Source: CAZUEG01 sp043798775 (GTDB lineage Bacteria; Patescibacteriota; Minisyncoccia; Minisyncoccales; GWA2-46-15). From it: a stretch of 8,897 nt of DNA. The DNA lies in NCBI GenBank assembly GCA_043798775.1, contig JAZDOL010000063.1, forward strand, positions 1-8,897. The letters are read 5' to 3'. Positions 5,991 through 8,897 of the stretch are shown piece by piece. The first letter of the stretch is position 1. Every line of letters begins with the position of its first letter. Below the pieces are notes generated by a model. It was not told the DNA's origin, did no database searches, and was given only the letters and a program-made list of their open reading frames with translations. A program made the position numbers and the translations under genes.

Positions 5991-6551
5991 CTAAGAATCA
6001 ATGCCACTAGTTTTTTTCCGGTAAAAAATTATTATATTATTCTTATGGTGGTATATTTGATATTCTCCCAAAACTTTATCAAAAAGAGCGACCCATTCTT
6101 TCCTTTTTAGAGGTCCCCCGGCGTCGAAAAATCGATGATAGAGATCAAGACAGGGCTCGCATATAAACAGGTAGGAAAAGTTGTTTTTCGCTTCTTCTAA
6201 AGTTTTTTCTTTATCCTCGGCATGATGCAGTGAGAATGTAAAAGTTGCCATCTCGCCTTCAGGCAAGCCCCGATCGAAGTTCAGATATCTGGTATCTATA
6301 CCCCTACCCTTCGCCTTTAATACTCCATGAATGGAGGAATCGTATCCGATAACCGATTTCGGCTTAAAAACGCTGATTATTCTTAACGTGTTACTGCCAT
6401 CGCCGCATCCGAGATCGGCGATATTCCTTCCCAGAAAATCATCGGGGATGTTTTTTTGGATAAAGGAAAACAACGGATCATGAAACCGCGTATAATAACA
6501 GCCAAAGTATCGGTAAATAATATTTTCGGCAATCCACCTATTAAGCCCCAT
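5991..6551 (-). CDS. Small class I SAM-dependent methyltransferase
   Basis: A 186-residue cytoplasmic protein with a minimal methyltransferase fold. Motif I is ADLGCGDGS (45-53), followed by IGYDSS (68-73) at the ribose-binding position. FTFSLHHAEDKEKTLEEAKN (104-123) resembles the sequence seen in the methyltransferase-11 family, where a His-His pair precedes the helix carrying the conserved Glu. The N-terminal 40 residues are rich in aromatics and may cover the active site. The C-terminal part is short, so the substrate-binding region is reduced. It is unrelated in detail to the methyltransferase at 674-1537. The ATG at 6551 is the only good start. The gene lies between mnmA (66 bases upstream) and DUF5679 (149 bases downstream), which gives no clue to its substrate. 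Confidence 0.82.
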   Translation of the reverse strand: MGLNRWIAENIIYRYFGCYYTRFHDPLFSFIQKNIPDDFLGRNIADLGCGDGSNTLRIISVFKPKSVIGYDSSIHGVLKAKGRGIDTRYLNFDRGLPEGEMATFTFSLHHAEDKEKTLEEAKNNFSYLFICEPCLDLYHRFFDAGGPLKRKEWVALFDKVLGEYQIYHHKNNIIIFYRKKTSGIDS

Positions 6552-6616
6552 ATGTCAAAATGCTAGTTTACTATAAAAATATAGCTTTTAAAATCCGTAA
6601 AAACAAGACGCTGGAT

Positions 6617-7681
6617 TTAACGGATAATCCCGCCGCCGATAAGCTCTTCGCCCCTATAGAATACCGTCGATTGCCCTGGCGCAATTGCTTTTTGGGGCTT
6701 AGCCAACACTACCCCATAGATTCCTTTCTTATTCGATTCTGATACTTGAGCAACCGCCTCGTTTTGCCGGTAGCGGGTTTTTATCTTAACGGACAACGGA
6801 AACTTTGGTTCGTTGCCGTTAATCCAATTTGCCTGCCTAATCGTAAACTCATCCGTAAAAAGCTGTTCTTCATTTTTTGTGACTGCCAGCTCATTTGTTG
6901 CCGTATTCTTATTTAAGACGAAATACGGACCGCCGGACAAGCCAAGACCCTTTCTTTGGCCCGGGGTATATAAAAATAAACTACTATGCTTTCCTAAAAC
7001 ATTACCCTTGTCGTCAATAATATTTCCCGGCTTTAAGTTAAAATTCTTTTTCAAAAAACACTCTATTCCCTCTTGAGCGAAACAAATCTCTTGCGATTCG
7101 TCTATTTTTTCTTCCTTTTTATCGGAATAATGCGGCAAACCGATTTCCATGGCAATCGATTTGATCTCGTTCTTGGTATAATTTCCCAAGGGAAAAATGG
7201 TTTGTTTTAGTATTTTTTGGCTCAACCCCCAAAGGAAATACGATTGGTCCTTACTACTATCAAGGCCCTTTAATAGCTTGACGCCGGCAATGCTTTTTTT
7301 GACTCGCGCGTAGTGGCCGGTAGCAAAATAATCAAAACCTTCTTTAACCGCCAATTGATTGAGGACGCCAAACTTAATTTCTGGGTTACAAATAACGCAA
7401 GGGTTGGGCGTTTTATTGTCTTGGTACTCTTTTAAAAACGGTTTAATCACTTTCTGTTTGAATTCTTCCCGCAAATCAACGACCTGATACGGAATGTTTA
7501 GAAACTTGGCAATCACTCGGGCTTTTTCCAATCCGGCATCCTTTGAAATAAGACGAAAGTGAACCCCTTTGACGGCGTACCCTTGTTTCGTCAATAAAAA
7601 AGCAGTGACCGACGAATCAACCCCCCCGGACATCGCCACAAGAACTTTGGGCTTATTGCCCCGAACCAAGTCAGGGAACAT
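6617..7681 (-). CDS. mnmA: tRNA-specific 2-thiouridylase MnmA
   Basis: This enzyme adds sulfur to uridine 34 in the anticodon of tRNA-Lys, -Glu and -Gln, using ATP to adenylate the base and a persulfide for sulfur transfer. The frame stays open upstream to an ATG at 7795, but the first 38 codons are four 8-residue repeats (MAGHSIKL type) plus a short linker. The family's usual N terminus matches MFPDLVRGNKPKVLVAMSGG, so I place the start at 7681, giving 354 aa against 368 in E. coli. Numbered on the long form, the PP-loop is SGGVDSS (56-62). The two catalytic cysteines are in NPCVICNPEIKF (Cys136) and DESQEICF (Cys238). GLDSSKDQSYFLW, TPGQRKGLG, KTRYRQ and PGQSTVFY are also conserved. The stretch after the PP-loop is about nine residues shorter than in E. 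coli. No sulfur-relay partner gene is visible nearby. Confidence 0.95.
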   Translation of the reverse strand: MFPDLVRGNKPKVLVAMSGGVDSSVTAFLLTKQGYAVKGVHFRLISKDAGLEKARVIAKFLNIPYQVVDLREEFKQKVIKPFLKEYQDNKTPNPCVICNPEIKFGVLNQLAVKEGFDYFATGHYARVKKSIAGVKLLKGLDSSKDQSYFLWGLSQKILKQTIFPLGNYTKNEIKSIAMEIGLPHYSDKKEEKIDESQEICFAQEGIECFLKKNFNLKPGNIIDDKGNVLGKHSSLFLYTPGQRKGLGLSGGPYFVLNKNTATNELAVTKNEEQLFTDEFTIRQANWINGNEPKFPLSVKIKTRYRQNEAVAQVSESNKKGIYGVVLAKPQKAIAPGQSTVFYRGEELIGGGIIR

Positions 7682-7690
7682 TTTGTACTT

Positions 7691-7800
7691 GCCTGTCATG
7701 AGTTTTATCGAATGGCCTGCCATGAGTTTTATCGAATGGCCTGTCATGAGTTTTATCGAATGGCCCGCCATGAGTTTTATCGAATGGCCCGCCATGAGTT
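7691..7800. repeat. Tandem array of a 24-bp repeat (four full units and one partial)
   Basis: The plus-strand unit is gcc(t/c)g(t/c) followed by catgagttttatcgaatg. Full units occupy 7691-7714, 7715-7738, 7739-7762 and 7763-7786; a 14-base partial unit follows at 7787-7800. Units differ only at two T/C positions: units 1 and 3 are identical, as are unit 4 and the partial fifth, a pattern suggesting duplication of blocks. Since 24 is a multiple of three, the array reads through in frame with mnmA as MAGHSIKL/MTGHSIKL, and each unit supplies an ATG. Where the variable base is C, GCCAT and ATGGC can pair as a hairpin across a unit. The unit resembles, from memory, the widespread interspersed repeat with core TTCGACAAGCTC. 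Confidence 0.95.
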
Positions 7801-7803
7801 ATT

Positions 7804-8448
7804 TTATAGAGTAAAAGTTTCAAAATTTGTAGTTGAATGTAAAGATTCTTCCATACATTTAACATATTCCTTGCCGCAATCATATTCCAAGTTATCGATA
7901 ACCATTTGGATCGATTTGTATGGTTCGCTCGGCAAGGACGAAATGTATTTGTATTTTTTATATACAGGTTTCCATAAATCGACTAACAAATTGTTCAAAT
8001 CGGTATATATTCCATAAATAATATAATCGGCCAGCTTGGGTGAAAGTTTATTATAGTCAGATCTTTCATTTGGAAAACGAATATGATGAGTTAGCGATCC
8101 GAATTCGTGATCAAACATATTTACGGCAGAATAGCGGATATTGCCATTTTTATGCTGAAGAAGGTGAAACAGCCAAGAAAAAAGAAAATCCGGTTGGCTC
8201 TCCCTATCGTGTAAATAATACAAAACCGACACCGCTATGACAAAGTTTTCCTGCCGCCAATCTTCCGCGATTTTTACATATTCACTGGGCGCGCTTTCGA
8301 TAATTAATGTAATATCTTGAAATTGCCCACTACTATGCGAACTATACAAAAATTTTCGCGCCTCTCGCGCCGCCTGCCGACTCGCTTCCTTATCCGCGGT
8401 TAAAATAGTATTGAAGAGTTCAATAAATGTTCCCATTAATTGTCGCAT
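7804..8448 (-). CDS. Hypothetical protein, helical, possibly HEAT-like
   Basis: A 214-residue soluble protein that I do not recognise. It is rich in aromatic and charged residues and looks all-helical. A stretch around KNGNIRYSAVNMF resembles the turn and second helix of a HEAT/Armadillo-type repeat, as in proteins that count helices along a solenoid; this is a weak resemblance only. There is no signal peptide, membrane segment or cysteine cluster. The ATG at 8448 has AAGGGA six to eleven bases upstream, one of the few Shine-Dalgarno-like sites in the window; an ATG at 8436 is an alternative. It follows the restriction specificity gene by 25 bases, so the two may share a transcript. Its stop codon lies three bases from the repeat array. 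Confidence 0.65.
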   Translation of the reverse strand: MRQLMGTFIELFNTILTADKEASRQAAREARKFLYSSHSSGQFQDITLIIESAPSEYVKIAEDWRQENFVIAVSVLYYLHDRESQPDFLFSWLFHLLQHKNGNIRYSAVNMFDHEFGSLTHHIRFPNERSDYNKLSPKLADYIIYGIYTDLNNLLVDLWKPVYKKYKYISSLPSEPYKSIQMVIDNLEYDCGKEYVKCMEESLHSTTNFETFTL

Positions 8449-8473
8449 TATTCCCTTGTTGAGTTCCGACCCT

Positions 8474-8897
8474 CTAATTTATTATTTTTCCAATAATTTC
8501 GTCAATTTTATTTCTTTCGGCGACGATTTTTTGCTTCATTTCTTCCTGCTTGTCTAATTCTGCCTTGATTTCATCAACGATTTTTTGCTGGCCTTTTAGA
8601 GAAATACCAATCATCGGAAATTCTTGAATTTGACTAGGGAATATGTTTGTATTATTTCCCAATCCTTTTTTATTTACTTCAATTAAATATTGAAAATAAT
8701 TAGTTCTAAAATAATAGTAAGCAAATAAATGGTTGTAGTTTTGTAACCTTATCCTCATCGTAAAGTCAGCAAAAATTCCATACAAATCTTCATCATCGAT
8801 CAAGGCGACTTTTCCAATCGTTCCCTCTCCCGAACGAGCTATTAAGATATCGTTTTGGGAAATTGTTTTATTCTTGTTTCGATTTGAATATTCTCTT
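8474..8897 (-). CDS. hsdS: Type I restriction enzyme specificity subunit HsdS, C-terminal part (5' end beyond the window)
   Basis: The frame is open to the right edge, so only about 140 C-terminal residues are present. HsdS chooses the DNA target of a type I restriction-modification complex (with HsdM and HsdR) through two target-recognition domains joined by coiled-coil helices. Visible family features are DILIARSGEGTIGKVALI near the window edge, FADFTMRIRL, and LFAYYYFRTNYFQYL. The end of a recognition domain, NIFPSQIQEFPMIGISLKGQQKIV, follows, and the final charged helix of about 40 residues (DEIKAELDKQEEMKQKIVAERNKIDEIIGKI) is the conserved coiled-coil spacer. It could also be the specificity domain of a fused methylase-specificity enzyme; the missing upstream part would decide. 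HsdM and HsdR are expected to the right. Confidence 0.85.
   Translation of the reverse strand, partial: REYSNRNKNKTISQNDILIARSGEGTIGKVALIDDEDLYGIFADFTMRIRLQNYNHLFAYYYFRTNYFQYLIEVNKKGLGNNTNIFPSQIQEFPMIGISLKGQQKIVDEIKAELDKQEEMKQKIVAERNKIDEIIGKIIN

Noticed and set aside
6595..6620. AAATCC/GGATTT inverted repeat just after the mnmA stop, considered as a terminator.
   Set aside because: Only six weak pairs around a 16-base loop, with no U-run of useful length after it on the minus strand.
7691..7800. Regular repeats considered as a CRISPR array.
   Set aside because: Units are contiguous with no variable spacers, and no cas genes are present.
7671..8017. Alternate-frame ORFs on both strands across the 24-bp repeats (FDKTHGGP- and MSFIEWP-like peptides).
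   Set aside because: They arise because the repeat is open in several frames; they overlap mnmA and the hypothetical gene and have no independent support.

Overview
The window looks like a chromosomal segment of a small-genome, AT-rich bacterium, most likely a member of the Candidate Phyla Radiation (Patescibacteria). This is inferred from four things: a 54-residue zinc-ribbon protein of the DUF5679 type, a half-length MFS protein, a zinc-LID adenylate-kinase relative far longer than usual, and several short genes of unknown function packed closely together. TGA ends several genes (at 675-677, 1535-1537 and 4681-4683), so the code is the standard one rather than the TGA=Gly code of Gracilibacteria/Absconditabacteria. 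Hardly any gene has a Shine-Dalgarno sequence before its start.

Layout. The plus strand (1-2242) carries the possible tail of an upstream gene, an acidic protein of unknown function, a class I SAM methyltransferase joined to it by an ATGA overlap, and a six-helix MFS protein. Everything from 2292 to the right edge lies on the minus strand. Read in the direction of transcription (right to left) it is: the C-terminal part of a type I restriction specificity subunit (cut by the edge), a 214-residue helical protein of unknown function, a tandem array of 24-bp repeats, the tRNA 2-thiouridylase mnmA, a second small SAM methyltransferase, DUF5679, a terminator, a ComEC-like metallo-beta-lactamase protein, the adenylate-kinase relative, a small RNA gene, and a CapA-family phosphatase-like protein.

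The most interesting feature is the gap at about 3352-3545, which has no protein gene. On the minus strand it holds a perfect-consensus promoter (TTGACA, 16 bp, TATAAT), about 140 nt that fold into a rod with a large central bubble and a UUCG-capped terminal hairpin, and an intrinsic terminator. This is the architecture of 6S RNA, the regulator that mimics an open promoter and binds RNA polymerase.

Two other arrangements deserve attention. One is the 24-bp (8-codon) tandem repeats that put extra in-frame ATG codons ahead of mnmA. The other is the terminator whose U-run ends only six bases before the start codon of the ComEC-like gene; it is preceded by a strong ribosome-binding site, a tiny ORF and a hairpin, which resembles an attenuator. 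The neighbouring genes do not form one pathway. They look like a compact mix of housekeeping, envelope and uncharacterised functions.
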